DNA of 64,000 nucleotides from Cetobacterium somerae (GCF_022430525.1 NZ_CP092519.1:1118454-1182453); one strand, 5' to 3'. Shown: positions 42,594 to 52,034, counted from the first letter of the stretch. Notes: generated from the letters alone by a model not told the origin. Program-made: numbers and translations.

Positions 42594-43143
42594 TTTTTAA
42601 CTTGTATTTTCTCTTTTTTCTTTTTACCTGTATTATTCTAATAGATAATACTAAAAATGTCAACAAAATTCCTAAAAATACTTTAGTACCTAGTGTCATC
42701 TGTTCTAAATCTTTACTATTCTCTTGAGAATCAGATGTTGCTACAAATATCTCTTGTAACCCTTCAACTAGATTTGTTGCTATCAAAGTCTCATTTTTTT
42801 CGCCTACATACTCCTCCACATTTGTTAACAATAGTGATAAATCTGAGGCCATATCTTCAGGATTTAAATCTTGTGAAATTTTCAACTGTACTTTTAAAAC
42901 TTCATTTTCATTATTTTTTATTAAATTTACAATAACTGTTTTTTCTTGTTCATCTGCTTCAAAACCTTCATTTTCCTCTAAAGTATTTAAATAAAGTTTA
43001 TCTCCAGTTTTTTCTTGGAAAGTTTCTACAACTGTCAATAACTTTGACTTATCATCTTCTGAAAAAACATTTCTATAATCATTTATTTTTCCAAGGACCA
43101 AAGTAGAAAATATCAATGAACCTACCATAACTTTTTTTAGCAT
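42580..43143 (-). CDS. TPM-domain-like membrane protein
   Basis: A 187-residue protein: signal sequence MLKKVMVGSLIFSTLVLG, a domain of the TPM/YgcG type (DYRNVFSEDDKSKLLTVVET then TGDKLYLNTLEE and KTVIVNLIK), and a C-terminal membrane helix (VFLGILLTFLVLSIRIIQV) followed by a basic tail. Usual TPM proteins help photosystem repair or membrane proteolysis; the bacterial role is unclear. Its last four codons (SDRY-stop) fall in the P1 helix of rnpB, an unusual overlap. It follows nif3 by 12 bases. Confidence 0.8.
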   Translation of the reverse strand: MLKKVMVGSLIFSTLVLGKINDYRNVFSEDDKSKLLTVVETFQEKTGDKLYLNTLEENEGFEADEQEKTVIVNLIKNNENEVLKVQLKISQDLNPEDMASDLSLLLTNVEEYVGEKNETLIATNLVEGLQEIFVATSDSQENSKDLEQMTLGTKVFLGILLTFLVLSIRIIQVKRKKRKYKLKSDRY

Positions 43144-43155
43144 CCTATGTTCTCC

Positions 43156-43944
43156 TTACATTTTTTGAAATATTGGGCCATCATTATATATTGAAATTTT
43201 TATTTCAAACTCTTTTTTTAATAAAATTTCTAATAAATTTGAAAATATCCATTCACTTTCAAAATGACCTATATCAATCAAAGTAAAATTTTCTTCTCTT
43301 GCATCCATAGCTTCATGATATTTTATATCTCCTGTAATTAGAACTTGTGCTCCTAATTTTTTAGCTTTTCTCCAATAAGATGCCCCTGCCCCACTGACTA
43401 AAGATATCTTTTTAATCTCTCTTTCTTTTTTTGATCTTACTACATTTATACTATTTAAATTCAACTTTTCTTTCAATAAATTTGATAAATTTTCTAAGCT
43501 TAACTCTTCGTCTAATTTATAAATTCTTCCAATTCCATACTCTCTTCCATTACTTTCCATTGGATCTAATATTTTTCCATTTTTTAATCCTAGTATGTTT
43601 TCTCCTAAAAAATCATTTAATCCTGATTTTCCTGAATCTAAATTCGTATGCATTGAATACACTGAAATTCCATTTTCTATTAATCTTATTATTTTTCGTC
43701 CTGCTAAAGTATCATTAGTTACCTTTTTCAAAGATGTAAAGATTACCGGGTGATGCGTTATTATTAGATTTGCACCTACTTCAATTGCTTTATCAATAAC
43801 ACTCTCTGTTAAATCTAATGATAATAAAATTCCTGTTATTTTCGAATCCCTTTTTCCTATTAATAATCCTACATTATCCCAATCTTCAGCTAAAGAAGTT
43901 GGAAATTTCTCTTCTAAAAAATTTATAATCTTACTTAGCTTCAT
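43156..43944 (-). CDS. Nif3-like dinuclear metal centre protein
   Basis: A 262-residue Nif3/YqfO family protein. The metal site is visible: HHPVIF (about residue 65), AVYSMHTNLD-like VYSMHTNLDSGK, and the late ALITGDIKYHEA-like VLITGDIKYHEAMDA plus DIGHFESE. These hexameric proteins have been linked with GTP cyclohydrolase-type or NAD-related reactions; the exact role is open. It overlaps the sigma-like gene by four bases, so the two are translationally coupled. Confidence 0.92.
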   Translation of the reverse strand: MKLSKIINFLEEKFPTSLAEDWDNVGLLIGKRDSKITGILLSLDLTESVIDKAIEVGANLIITHHPVIFTSLKKVTNDTLAGRKIIRLIENGISVYSMHTNLDSGKSGLNDFLGENILGLKNGKILDPMESNGREYGIGRIYKLDEELSLENLSNLLKEKLNLNSINVVRSKKEREIKKISLVSGAGASYWRKAKKLGAQVLITGDIKYHEAMDAREENFTLIDIGHFESEWIFSNLLEILLKKEFEIKISIYNDGPIFQKM

Positions 43945-44774
43945 ATTTTTAAACTTCTTCCCCCTCCTAAAGATATTTTTGTTAGAGCTTCTTCAAATAA
44001 CTGCTCTCCTTCTCCTCTTTTTAAGTCTAAGGCATTTTCAATTTCAAATAAAGATTCTCTTTTATCTCCAATTAATCCATAATATCTTTTTAAAATTTCT
44101 TCTTCTAAATGAGATATTTTTTTCAGAACTGAATTATAGTCAAGTTTTTCAACTTCATTTATCTTTTCTTCGATTATCTCTGATTTTTCATCTAAAGGTA
44201 TTTCATCAGTATTTTCTTCTTCTAATTCTGCTACAATTTCATGCTCTATTAACTCCTCTTTTCTTTTTGAGAAGTATCCTTTATACATATATTTTTCAGT
44301 TTCTACTTTTTCGTCTACAAATAATAACATCTCTCTTCTAGCCCATAATTTAATATATTCTAAAATATCTCCATTTGATGGTCTGTACTCTTCTAAAGCT
44401 TTTATTATTCCAATATTTCCCTCTTGAATTAAATCTAAATAATCAATTCCAGCTATTAAATAATCAAAAGCTATATTGGCAACTTCTCTTAAATTACTTT
44501 CTATTAATTTATGAGCACTTTCCTCTTCATCTAAAGTTTCTAAAACAGTTTTTAATTCTTCTTTTGAAAGTGGTTGAATATAAGAGATTTCTTCTAAATA
44601 TTCTGCTACAATACCTTCTACTACATAACTATTTTCTTCAACTTTCTCTTCTTTTCTTATATCTACAGTCTCTAATTCTAGTTTTAAACTTGGATTCTCT
44701 TTTAAAAATTTTACAAAATCCTTATCATCAATACAATTTTCTAATATCTCTTTTTCAAATGCTTTTACTTTCAT
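43941..44774 (-). CDS. Degenerate sigma-70-like protein
   Basis: A 277-residue relative of sigma factors. The core-binding region 2.2 is well kept: [19 protein letters not shown] (compare [19 protein letters not shown] in RpoD next door). The following region 2.3/2.4 is changed: ILEYIKLWARREMLLFVDE replaces the [10 protein letters not shown] melting/-10 motif. A long acidic linker (ELEEENTDEIPLDEK) precedes a weak region 4 (HLEEEILKRYYGLIGD, then EIENALDL) whose recognition helix looks lost. It begins 59 bases after rpoD, behind a terminator. It may bind core polymerase without recognising normal promoters, as an alternative sigma or a competitor. Confidence 0.85.
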   Translation of the reverse strand: MKVKAFEKEILENCIDDKDFVKFLKENPSLKLELETVDIRKEEKVEENSYVVEGIVAEYLEEISYIQPLSKEELKTVLETLDEEESAHKLIESNLREVANIAFDYLIAGIDYLDLIQEGNIGIIKALEEYRPSNGDILEYIKLWARREMLLFVDEKVETEKYMYKGYFSKRKEELIEHEIVAELEEENTDEIPLDEKSEIIEEKINEVEKLDYNSVLKKISHLEEEILKRYYGLIGDKRESLFEIENALDLKRGEGEQLFEEALTKISLGGGRSLKI

Positions 44775-44804
44775 GTTTTCCCCTTTTCTTTTTTAATAAT
44801 AAAA

Positions 44805-44827
44805 TGGGGGATAGAAATTCTCCCCCA
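44805..44827 (-). terminator. Terminator after rpoD
   Basis: TGGGGGA / TCCCCCA stem, followed on the minus strand by TTTTATT. It separates rpoD from the sigma-like gene. Confidence 0.8.
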
Positions 44828-44833
44828 TATTTT

Positions 44834-46075
44834 TTATACTTTAAAATCTTCTAGTTTCTTTCTTCTACTTGGATGTCTTAATTTTCTAAGTGCTTTAACC
44901 TCTATCTGTCTGATTCTCTCTCTTGTTACTTTAAATATTTTTCCAACTTCTTCTAGAGTTTTTGGTGCACCATCATTTAATCCGTATCTAAAGATTAAAA
45001 CTTGTTCTTCTCTACTACTTAAAGTTTTTAAAACATCGTTTAATTGCTCTCTAAGTAAAGTTCTATTTGTTAATTCGTATGGATTTTGCATTTTATTATC
45101 TTCTACGAAATCTCCTAATTCGCTATCTTCTTCACTTCCAACTGGAGTTTCTAAAGATATTGGATCTTGGTTCATTTCTTGAATACTTTTAATCTTTTCA
45201 ACTTCCATTCCTAGTCTATCTGCTAAAACTTCTGGAGTAGCATCTTTTCCTGTTTCTTGAAGGTATATTCTAGCTTCTTTTTTAATTTTATTAATTGTTT
45301 CTATCATGTGAACTGGTATACGAATTGTTCTACCTTGGTCAGCTATTGCTCTTGTGATAGCTTGTCTTATCCACCAAGTTGCATAAGTAGAGAACTTATA
45401 TCCTTTACTATACTCAAACTTTTCAACCGCTTTCATTAATCCTATATTTCCTTCTTGAATTAAATCTAATAGCTTTAATCCTCTATTTGTATGTTTTTTG
45501 GCTATACTTACAACTAATCTAAGGTTTGCTTCTATAAGTTGTTGCTGAGAGTATTCGTCTCCCTCTAAAGCTGCTTTTGCATATCCTAACTCCTCTTCAT
45601 GAGTTAATAATGGAATCTGTCCGATTTCTCTTAAGTACATCTTTATAGGTTCGTCTACTTCCATCTCTCCAGTTATACTGAATAAGTCATCATTTACTAA
45701 ATCATCTTCTGTTACTTCTTCAATATCATCTGGGTTAAAGTCAAAATCATCTGAATATTCTGTACTAGTACTTTTTTCCTCTTCTTCTTCATCTTCATCT
45801 AATTCAACAACAGGTCTTTTTAATAGTGGAGTTATAACTTTTTTTACATCTTTTCTACCATCGTCTTTTCTCTTAATATTTTCCTGTTTCTTTACTTCTT
45901 CTTGGGAAATAATTTTTATTCCCTGTTCTGTCATTCCATTTATTAAAAACTCTATTCTTTCTGGTGGAAAATCTGAACTTAACTGGCTATTAATCTCTTC
46001 ATAGCTTATTACTTTATTTTCCATTGCCTTTCTTAATAAAGCTAAAACCTTTTCATTTTTTATAAACTCCTTCAT
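44834..46075 (-). CDS. rpoD: Housekeeping RNA polymerase sigma factor (sigma-70/RpoD)
   Basis: A 413-residue primary sigma factor. Region 1.1-like start ([18 protein letters not shown]), region 1.2 [18 protein letters not shown], region 2 [20 protein letters not shown] with [19 protein letters not shown], region 3 [12 protein letters not shown] and region 4 [20 protein letters not shown] with [14 protein letters not shown] run of acidic residues ([11 protein letters not shown]) occurs near residue 95. It follows dnaG by 43 bases, the common dnaG-rpoD pairing. Confidence 0.98.
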   Translation of the reverse strand: MKEFIKNEKVLALLRKAMENKVISYEEINSQLSSDFPPERIEFLINGMTEQGIKIISQEEVKKQENIKRKDDGRKDVKKVITPLLKRPVVELDEDEEEEEKSTSTEYSDDFDFNPDDIEEVTEDDLVNDDLFSITGEMEVDEPIKMYLREIGQIPLLTHEEELGYAKAALEGDEYSQQQLIEANLRLVVSIAKKHTNRGLKLLDLIQEGNIGLMKAVEKFEYSKGYKFSTYATWWIRQAITRAIADQGRTIRIPVHMIETINKIKKEARIYLQETGKDATPEVLADRLGMEVEKIKSIQEMNQDPISLETPVGSEEDSELGDFVEDNKMQNPYELTNRTLLREQLNDVLKTLSSREEQVLIFRYGLNDGAPKTLEEVGKIFKVTRERIRQIEVKALRKLRHPSRRKKLEDFKV

Positions 46076-46118
46076 TAGTTGAAGCCTCCTCTATTGAATA
46101 AAATTATCTCTTAAAATT

Positions 46119-47900
46119 TTAAGCATTGATACTTTTAAATTCTTCATACAATGCACAAAGGTCATTGAACTCAATATGTTGTTTCAATTTATCCTCTATT
46201 TTCTTTAGCTTAATATGTTTTAACAAATTACTTCTCTCTTTTAATGCTTCTTTTAATTCTAAAATAAACCACGACATAAAAATAATTTGAAATCCTTTTT
46301 CTATATCTAATTTATTTGAGTAATCATCTATAGAAAGTAACGATATATTTACTAACTCTTTTTCTTCATCTTGAGTTAGATTTCCTGTTAATATTATATC
46401 TTTTATTATATTAGAACTTTTTTCTTGGTTTTCTTTTAAAAACTCTATATATTGAAATATTTTTTTTCCTAAACTACTACTGATCTCTTTATCTCTAAAA
46501 TCTTCAAGATACTCATTTTCAGAAAGAACTAATGCTAATGTCAATTTCTCTAGATTATATAGTCCTTTTTCGTCTAAATCCTTACTTTCCTCTTTTTTTT
46601 CGTAAGTATTTTTTGTTCTTTTCTTATTATTCGTTATCAGAATAGATTTTAAAACATCTAATTCAATATTTAATGATTTTCCTAATTTATCAATATATAA
46701 ACTTTTTTCTAAATCACTTTCTAAACACTGAAAAAAATCTTTAAATCTATTTATGAAATTTTGCTTTGACATATGATCTTCTAAACTATACTCAGAAGAA
46801 TATCTTAAATAAAGGTAGTCAAAAGCTTCTAAAGACTCTTTTACAACTTTTAAAAAAGCTTCTTTTCCATACTTTTTCAAATAATCATCAGGATCTTTTG
46901 CATCTTTATATAACAATACTCGTATATTAAATCCAGCTGATTTTAAAATAAGTATAGATCTCTCAGTAGCTTTTTGTCCAGCTTCATCCATATCAAAAGA
47001 AAGTATCACATTATTAGTATATTTTTTTAATAAATGTGCTTGTTCCTCTGTTAAAGCTGTTCCTAATGGTGCTAAAGCCACATCAAAACCATAAGAATGA
47101 CTTGATAAAACGTCCATATACCCTTCCATTAAAATAGAATAGTTTTTCTTTTTAATGTTACTTCCTTTTTGGATAAATCCATATAAGTTTTTTCCTTTTG
47201 AAAAAATAGGTGTTTCTTGTGAATTTATATATTTTGGAATCTCTTTACTATCTTCTAAAGATCTACCACCAAAAGCTATAATTTTACCAGAAACTGAGTA
47301 TATCGGAAAAATAATTCTGTTTCTAAAAGCATCATAAATTCCCTTTTCATTTTCTTTAGCCAAACCTAAATCAAATATCTTCTTTTTTTCAAACCCCTTT
47401 TTTATAAGATAATCATAAAGTCCCGTCCATTCATTGGGAGCATATCCTATTTCATTTTCTTTTATTAATTTTGGGTTTATTTTTCTTCTAGATAGATATT
47501 CTAAAGCATCTCGAGCTGTATTTTTAAACATCTCCTCTTTGTAATAATTATGAGCCTCTTCCATAATTTCATAATACTCTTTATTTTCATTAACTTTACT
47601 ATTTCCTACTTTTTTTATTGGAATATTATATTTATTTGCTAACTCTTCTACTGCTTCAACAAAAGATATTTTTTTATACTCTGAATAGAATTTTATAGGA
47701 TTTCCACCTGCACCACATACAAAACATTTACAAATATTTTTATTTGGGCTTACTACAAACGATGGATTATTATCTTGATGAAAGGGACACAAACCTTTAA
47801 AATTAGCTCCTGTTTTCTTCAAGTCAACAAATTCTCCTACAACCTCTTCAATATGTAATTGTTGTAACAATAAATCAATATCTTCTGATTTATATTTCAT
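46119..47900 (-). CDS. dnaG: DNA primase
   Basis: A 593-residue DnaG. The start is ATG 47898-47900 (MKYKSEDIDL), preceded by AGGAGAATATT. The zinc ribbon is CPFHQDNNPSF with CKCFVCGAGGN (C-H-C-C), then the TOPRIM core YSILMEGYMDVLSSHSYGFD, ALTEEQ, and the catalytic LSFDMDEAGQKA (D-x-D). The C-terminal DnaB-binding part is helical and divergent (residues 440-593). First gene of dnaG-rpoD; promoter and 5' hairpin lie upstream. Confidence 0.97.
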   Translation of the reverse strand: MKYKSEDIDLLLQQLHIEEVVGEFVDLKKTGANFKGLCPFHQDNNPSFVVSPNKNICKCFVCGAGGNPIKFYSEYKKISFVEAVEELANKYNIPIKKVGNSKVNENKEYYEIMEEAHNYYKEEMFKNTARDALEYLSRRKINPKLIKENEIGYAPNEWTGLYDYLIKKGFEKKKIFDLGLAKENEKGIYDAFRNRIIFPIYSVSGKIIAFGGRSLEDSKEIPKYINSQETPIFSKGKNLYGFIQKGSNIKKKNYSILMEGYMDVLSSHSYGFDVALAPLGTALTEEQAHLLKKYTNNVILSFDMDEAGQKATERSILILKSAGFNIRVLLYKDAKDPDDYLKKYGKEAFLKVVKESLEAFDYLYLRYSSEYSLEDHMSKQNFINRFKDFFQCLESDLEKSLYIDKLGKSLNIELDVLKSILITNNKKRTKNTYEKKEESKDLDEKGLYNLEKLTLALVLSENEYLEDFRDKEISSSLGKKIFQYIEFLKENQEKSSNIIKDIILTGNLTQDEEKELVNISLLSIDDYSNKLDIEKGFQIIFMSWFILELKEALKERSNLLKHIKLKKIEDKLKQHIEFNDLCALYEEFKSINA

Positions 47901-47945
47901 CAATATTCTCCTAATCTCTTAGATTTTTTAAGTAAAAAATATTTA

Positions 47946-47996
47946 AGAGCAAACCGCTCTATCCTAAATTATATTATATTTTTGGTAAATATGCAA
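47946..47996 (-). promoter_or_regulatory. Promoter of dnaG with a hairpin at the transcript start
   Basis: Minus strand TTGCAT (47991-47996), 17-base spacer, TATAAT (47968-47973). Transcription should start near 47961. At once comes AGAGC-GGTTT-GCTCT (47946-47960), followed by TTAAATATTTTTT, so the message begins with a small hairpin and a T-run that could stabilise or attenuate it. Confidence 0.65.
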
Positions 47997-48008
47997 TTTT
48001 TTTTTAAA

Positions 48009-48044
48009 ATAAAAGAAGGATTTTAAAAAATCCTTCTTTTTTTC
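48009..48044 (-). terminator. Terminator after the SurA/PpiD-like gene
   Basis: AAAAGAAGGATTTT / AAAATCCTTCTTTT stem, with T-run on either strand. It ends the 48045-49793 gene on the minus strand. Confidence 0.85.
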
Positions 48045-49793
48045 TTAATTTTCTGTATTTTGTGTACTTAACTCAATCTCTTTTAAAGCTTCTTGAGCTT
48101 TTGCATTAATATAATCTGTTTTTACTTGATTTTCAAACTCTTGGAAATCAGCTTTTTTCTCATCTGTTTGTGAGTCTTTTTTATAGATTATAAAATCTTT
48201 TTGATCTTTAATAAATCCAATATCTCCAACTTTAGAATCATAAATAGCTTTTGCTAGCTCTTCATTGTATCCTAATCCTGGAATATATCCTTCTTTTGTA
48301 ATTCCATCTATTTTCTCAGAGAAAACTATATCTTTATCATTTTTCAAATCTTCAAATGTTATTGTTTTATCAGTTAAATCTTTAACGATTTGAGAAACTT
48401 GAGTATTTTTTGAATTTAATGTTTCTTCTGATGGTTCTGGAATAATTAAAATATGGCTTGCTGTAACTGTTTCAGCTTTATCATCTTTCTCTTGTACAAA
48501 AATTATATGATATCCAAATTGAGTCTTTACAACCTCTGGATAAATCTCCCCAGGAGTCCCTGCAAAAGCTGCTTCCTCAAAAGGTTTTACCATATCTCCC
48601 TTTTTAAAAGTTCCTAAAGCTCCTCCTGTAGGACCACTTGGCCCATCAGAGAAGTTTTTAGCCATGTCTGCAAAATTATTTTTATTAACCTTCTTTAAAA
48701 GATCTTCAGCTTTCTCTTTTGCCTTCTGATCATCACTTTCTGTTGGTTGAACTTTTAAAATAGCAATATTTGCATCAGCACTTTCTAATGTATCATAATT
48801 TAATTGATTCTCTTCAAAGAACTCTTTTAAATCATTTTGAGTGTATGTTATTTCTGATTTTAACTTACTATACAGCTCTTTTACAGCATTTGCAACTTGT
48901 AAATCTAATGGTAAAATAGTATCTACTTTTATTCCTTTAGCCTCAGATGCTTTTAATAACTTTATCTCTGATTCAATTGACGATTTTGCTAACTCTTTCG
49001 CTTGCTCTAAATCACCTTTCGTCATTGTTAAAGTATTTAAAACTCTTTTATCAAACTCAACGTTACTTACTTTTACTCCATCAAATTCAAATGCTTCTTT
49101 TTCTACATAAGCATCGAAGTTTTTATCTAAATCTTCTAACCTCATTTTTGCTCTAGCTTCAGATATATCTTTTGCATATACTTCAGCACCTTTTTGTAAT
49201 TTTAAAGCTTGCTCTATTTGAGCTTTAACATCTTCTAATGGTTTTCCTTGGAACATTGTATATTTGTAATCAGCATAATACTCATCAATCTCTTGAGGAG
49301 TTACTTGTACTCCTTGAGTTATAGCTTCAGATGTCTTTTGTAATATTAAGTTTTCTCTAATCTCATTTTCTAAAGTTTTTGTAGTGTATCCTTGACTTAA
49401 AAGTGCACTTTTAAACTGCTCTTTATCAGGAAACGCTGCCTTTATTTGATCCATTTGAGCATCAACTTCTGATCCTGAAACTTTTACCTTTAATTTATCT
49501 GCCATCTCTAATAAAAGATTTCTATTGATTAACTCGTTAAAAGCTATCGTATTCATTAACTCTGGATCTATATTAGTTCCTAAGTATCTTTTATAATTCT
49601 CAGACATTATAGCCATAGATCTGTGTGCTTCTACCATTGTAACTTTTTTACCATTTAGTTTAAAAGCTAACTGTGTATTTGCAGAACTACTTCTAAATGA
49701 CATTGCATAACCTGCTATCAAACTTATTAAAAAGAATATTGTTACTACCCAGATAACTGGTTTCATATTTTTTCTAAACTTTCTAATTGCCAT
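48045..49793 (-). CDS. Membrane-anchored SurA/PpiD-type peptidyl-prolyl isomerase foldase
   Basis: A 582-residue protein with an N-terminal membrane anchor (KPVIWVVTIFFLISLIAGYA), a SurA_N-like domain (VTMVEAHRSMAIM, ELINRNLLLEMADKL, TLENEIRENLILQKT), and two parvulin-like domains. The better of these contains NNFADMAKNFSDGPSGPTGG, GTFKKGDMVKPFEEAAF and EVVKTQFGYHIIFVQE; the second starts TASHILIIPEPS. The layout is PpiD-like: a foldase for secreted and outer-membrane proteins, acting at the periplasmic face. It lies 30 bases after the NtrC-like regulator on the same strand. Confidence 0.9.
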   Translation of the reverse strand: MAIRKFRKNMKPVIWVVTIFFLISLIAGYAMSFRSSSANTQLAFKLNGKKVTMVEAHRSMAIMSENYKRYLGTNIDPELMNTIAFNELINRNLLLEMADKLKVKVSGSEVDAQMDQIKAAFPDKEQFKSALLSQGYTTKTLENEIRENLILQKTSEAITQGVQVTPQEIDEYYADYKYTMFQGKPLEDVKAQIEQALKLQKGAEVYAKDISEARAKMRLEDLDKNFDAYVEKEAFEFDGVKVSNVEFDKRVLNTLTMTKGDLEQAKELAKSSIESEIKLLKASEAKGIKVDTILPLDLQVANAVKELYSKLKSEITYTQNDLKEFFEENQLNYDTLESADANIAILKVQPTESDDQKAKEKAEDLLKKVNKNNFADMAKNFSDGPSGPTGGALGTFKKGDMVKPFEEAAFAGTPGEIYPEVVKTQFGYHIIFVQEKDDKAETVTASHILIIPEPSEETLNSKNTQVSQIVKDLTDKTITFEDLKNDKDIVFSEKIDGITKEGYIPGLGYNEELAKAIYDSKVGDIGFIKDQKDFIIYKKDSQTDEKKADFQEFENQVKTDYINAKAQEALKEIELSTQNTEN

Positions 49794-49823
49794 TTTTAAC
49801 CCCTCCGAAGAATTTTGTAAATA

Positions 49824-51209
49824 TTATTTTGTATCTAATCCATATTTTCTGATTTTTTCATAAAGAGTTGTTCTTCCAATTCCTAAAAGCTTAGATGTTT
49901 CTTGTTTATTCCATCTTGTCTTTTGTAATGCCATTGCAATTACTACCTTTTCAACTTCATCTAAAGCATATATTTCTTGCTCTAATATATTTTTTAAAGG
50001 TCCTACTCCAATAACAGTTTTATTTTCAACTGTATCAGATTTCATTTTTATTTCTAATGGTAAATCTTCTACATCAATATTTCTATCGTTACATAAAATT
50101 ACCATTCTTTCAATCATATTCTTTAATTCTCTTATATTTCCTGGGTAAGAGTACTCCATTAAGTATTTCATAGCATCTCCAGAAATAACTGGTATTTCTC
50201 TTCTTAAATCTTTTACGATTTTATTTAAGAAGTAGTTTGCTAGCATAGGAATATCATCTTTTCTGTCTCTTAAAGGTGCTACCTCAATTGGGAAAGCAGT
50301 TAGTCTATGGTATAAGTCTTTTCTGAATTTACCTTTTTCTGTTTCCTCTTTTAAATCTTTATTAGTAGATACAATAAATCTAACATCTACTCTTCTTGAT
50401 TTATTTCCTCCAACTCTTCTAAATTCTCCATATTCAATAACTCTAAGAACTTTTGATTGAGCTTTTAGATCCATCGCTGATATTTCATCAAGGAATACAG
50501 TTCCACCATCTGCTTCTTCTAAAATTCCTTTTTTACTTGTAGTCGCTCCTAAGAACGCTCCTCTTTCATAACCAAATAACTCTCTTTCAATTAGATCTTC
50601 TGGTAAAGAAGCACATGAAATTGTTATATAGTTTTCTTTTCTTCTATCACTCTTCTTGAATATCTCTTTAGCAATTAACTCTTTTCCTACTCCATTTTCT
50701 CCTGTTATTAAAACAGTTAAATCACTTTCTGCTACTTTATCAATTAAGTTTTTTACCTCTTTAATTCTTGTAGACTGTCCAATTATCTCATTTTCATCTT
50801 CTGTATCAGAAAGCTTCTCTTCTAATTTTCTCTTTTCTTTTACTATTTCTAAACTTCTTAAAGCTGGTATCATTATTCTGTTCATCTCTTTAACATCTAC
50901 TGGTTTTAATAGATAGTTATAGATATCCGCTTCCTTCATCTCTTGAATTAAAGCTTCATTTTCCTCATCAAGTAATCCTATTACTACAAAATCTTTTCCT
51001 ATTCCATTTAACTTTCTTTTAGCTTCTGAAAAGTTAAACCATGTTAAATACTCATCTAATAAAACTACGTCAAAATCACTCTCTCTTAACATATCTAGAG
51101 CATCTAATAAGTTATTAAATGTTATTATTTCATAAACTTCTGATAAAGCTTTTCTTACTTGTTTTAATGTTTCTTTTCTTTCTGAAACTACTAATATTGA
51201 TTTTTTCAT
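49824..51209 (-). CDS. NtrC-like AAA+ response regulator with altered receiver and GAFTGA motif
   Basis: A 461-residue protein starting MKKSILVVSERKETL after AGGAGGAAAAGG. The receiver keeps a phospho-Asp candidate (VVLLDEYL) and the Lys (YLLKPV), but the acidic pair after strand 1 reads S-E instead of D-D. The AAA+ domain has Walker A GENGVGKELIA, the loop GYERGAFLGATTSKKG where GAFTGA should be, Walker B GGTVFLDEIS and the arginine finger region. The C-terminal Fis-type HTH is TRWNKQETSKLLGIGRTTLY. GAFTGA contacts sigma-54; GAFLGA lacks the key Thr, so it may not activate sigma-54 in the usual way. Confidence 0.88.
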   Translation of the reverse strand: MKKSILVVSERKETLKQVRKALSEVYEIITFNNLLDALDMLRESDFDVVLLDEYLTWFNFSEAKRKLNGIGKDFVVIGLLDEENEALIQEMKEADIYNYLLKPVDVKEMNRIMIPALRSLEIVKEKRKLEEKLSDTEDENEIIGQSTRIKEVKNLIDKVAESDLTVLITGENGVGKELIAKEIFKKSDRRKENYITISCASLPEDLIERELFGYERGAFLGATTSKKGILEEADGGTVFLDEISAMDLKAQSKVLRVIEYGEFRRVGGNKSRRVDVRFIVSTNKDLKEETEKGKFRKDLYHRLTAFPIEVAPLRDRKDDIPMLANYFLNKIVKDLRREIPVISGDAMKYLMEYSYPGNIRELKNMIERMVILCNDRNIDVEDLPLEIKMKSDTVENKTVIGVGPLKNILEQEIYALDEVEKVVIAMALQKTRWNKQETSKLLGIGRTTLYEKIRKYGLDTK

Positions 51210-51245
51210 CCTTTTCCTCCTACTTTCTATTTTCGATAACAATGT

Positions 51246-51274
51246 ATTATAATTGATATTTTGTTATTTTTCAA
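51246..51274 (-). promoter_or_regulatory. Promoter of the NtrC-like regulator gene
   Basis: Minus strand TTGAAA (51269-51274), 17-base spacer, TATAAT (51246-51251), about 37 bases before the start codon. It is a sigma-70 type promoter, so expression of the regulator itself does not need sigma-54. Confidence 0.8.
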
Positions 51275-51403
51275 GACTTTTTTAAAAAATTCTGTTCTAG
51301 ATTATTTCAAAGAGTTTCACTCTAAACATTAGTTCAAATTTCTTCTCTTTTTTCCTTTTTATTTTGTCACATTTTCTTAGTTAATGTTTTTTTTCTATAT
51401 GAA

Positions 51404-52012
51404 TTAATTTAACATAGACTTTAAAAACAGATTATAAAACATTTCAATCTCTCTAGTTATATCAATAGTTGCATATTTTTCAACCATTCTCTTATAGCTA
51501 TCTTCATCTACTACTTCTATTCCTGTCTGAGTTATTAAATATAATAAAAGAGTTGTTAGTGATGAACTTAGCATTGTTCTAATTTTTTCAATTTCACTTC
51601 TATACTCTTCTTTTATGTGTTCTTTGTTGTTATTTAAGAACTCACTAAAGATAATATCTCTTTTCATATACTCATCATATGTTAAGTTTATCTCGCCATT
51701 CTCATAAATTTTAGCAAATAAAAACAGATTATATCTATCATCTTTTAAAGTTAATCTTCTTCTAACAATCATTTTTAATTTTTCTTCAAATGGAACTTCT
51801 AAGTCTCCAACTTCTTTTAAAAACTCTTTTCTACTTATAACAGAGTTATCCATTATTTCTAACAGTAACTCCTCTTTACTTTTAAAATAGTAGTAAAATC
51901 CACCTTTTGCCATTCCTAAAACATTAGCTATATCTTCTATTTTAGTATTTCTGATTCCATTAGCTGCAAATAAAATAGTTGCGGTTCTCTTTATACGATC
52001 TCTTTTCGTCAC
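51404..52012 (-). CDS. TetR/AcrR-family regulator
   Basis: A 202-residue repressor-type protein starting at GTG (MTKRDRIKRTATILFA). The N-terminal HTH reads IEDIANVLGMAKGGFYYYFKSKEELLLEI, a textbook TetR helix-turn-helix; the rest is a helical ligand-binding domain. It follows rseP by 22 bases on the same strand, so it is at the end of the uppS-cdsA-dxr-tmk-rseP operon. The ligand and targets are unknown, possibly envelope-related. Confidence 0.92.
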   Translation of the reverse strand: MTKRDRIKRTATILFAANGIRNTKIEDIANVLGMAKGGFYYYFKSKEELLLEIMDNSVISRKEFLKEVGDLEVPFEEKLKMIVRRRLTLKDDRYNLFLFAKIYENGEINLTYDEYMKRDIIFSEFLNNNKEHIKEEYRSEIEKIRTMLSSSLTTLLLYLITQTGIEVVDEDSYKRMVEKYATIDITREIEMFYNLFLKSMLN

Positions 52013-52034
52013 ACAATCACGTCCTTATTTTTAA

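Noticed and set aside
43979-44854. Long hydrophobic plus-strand frames opposite the sigma-like, nif3 and other genes
   Set aside because: They are Leu/Phe-rich antisense shadows of AT-rich genes, without RBS or domain.
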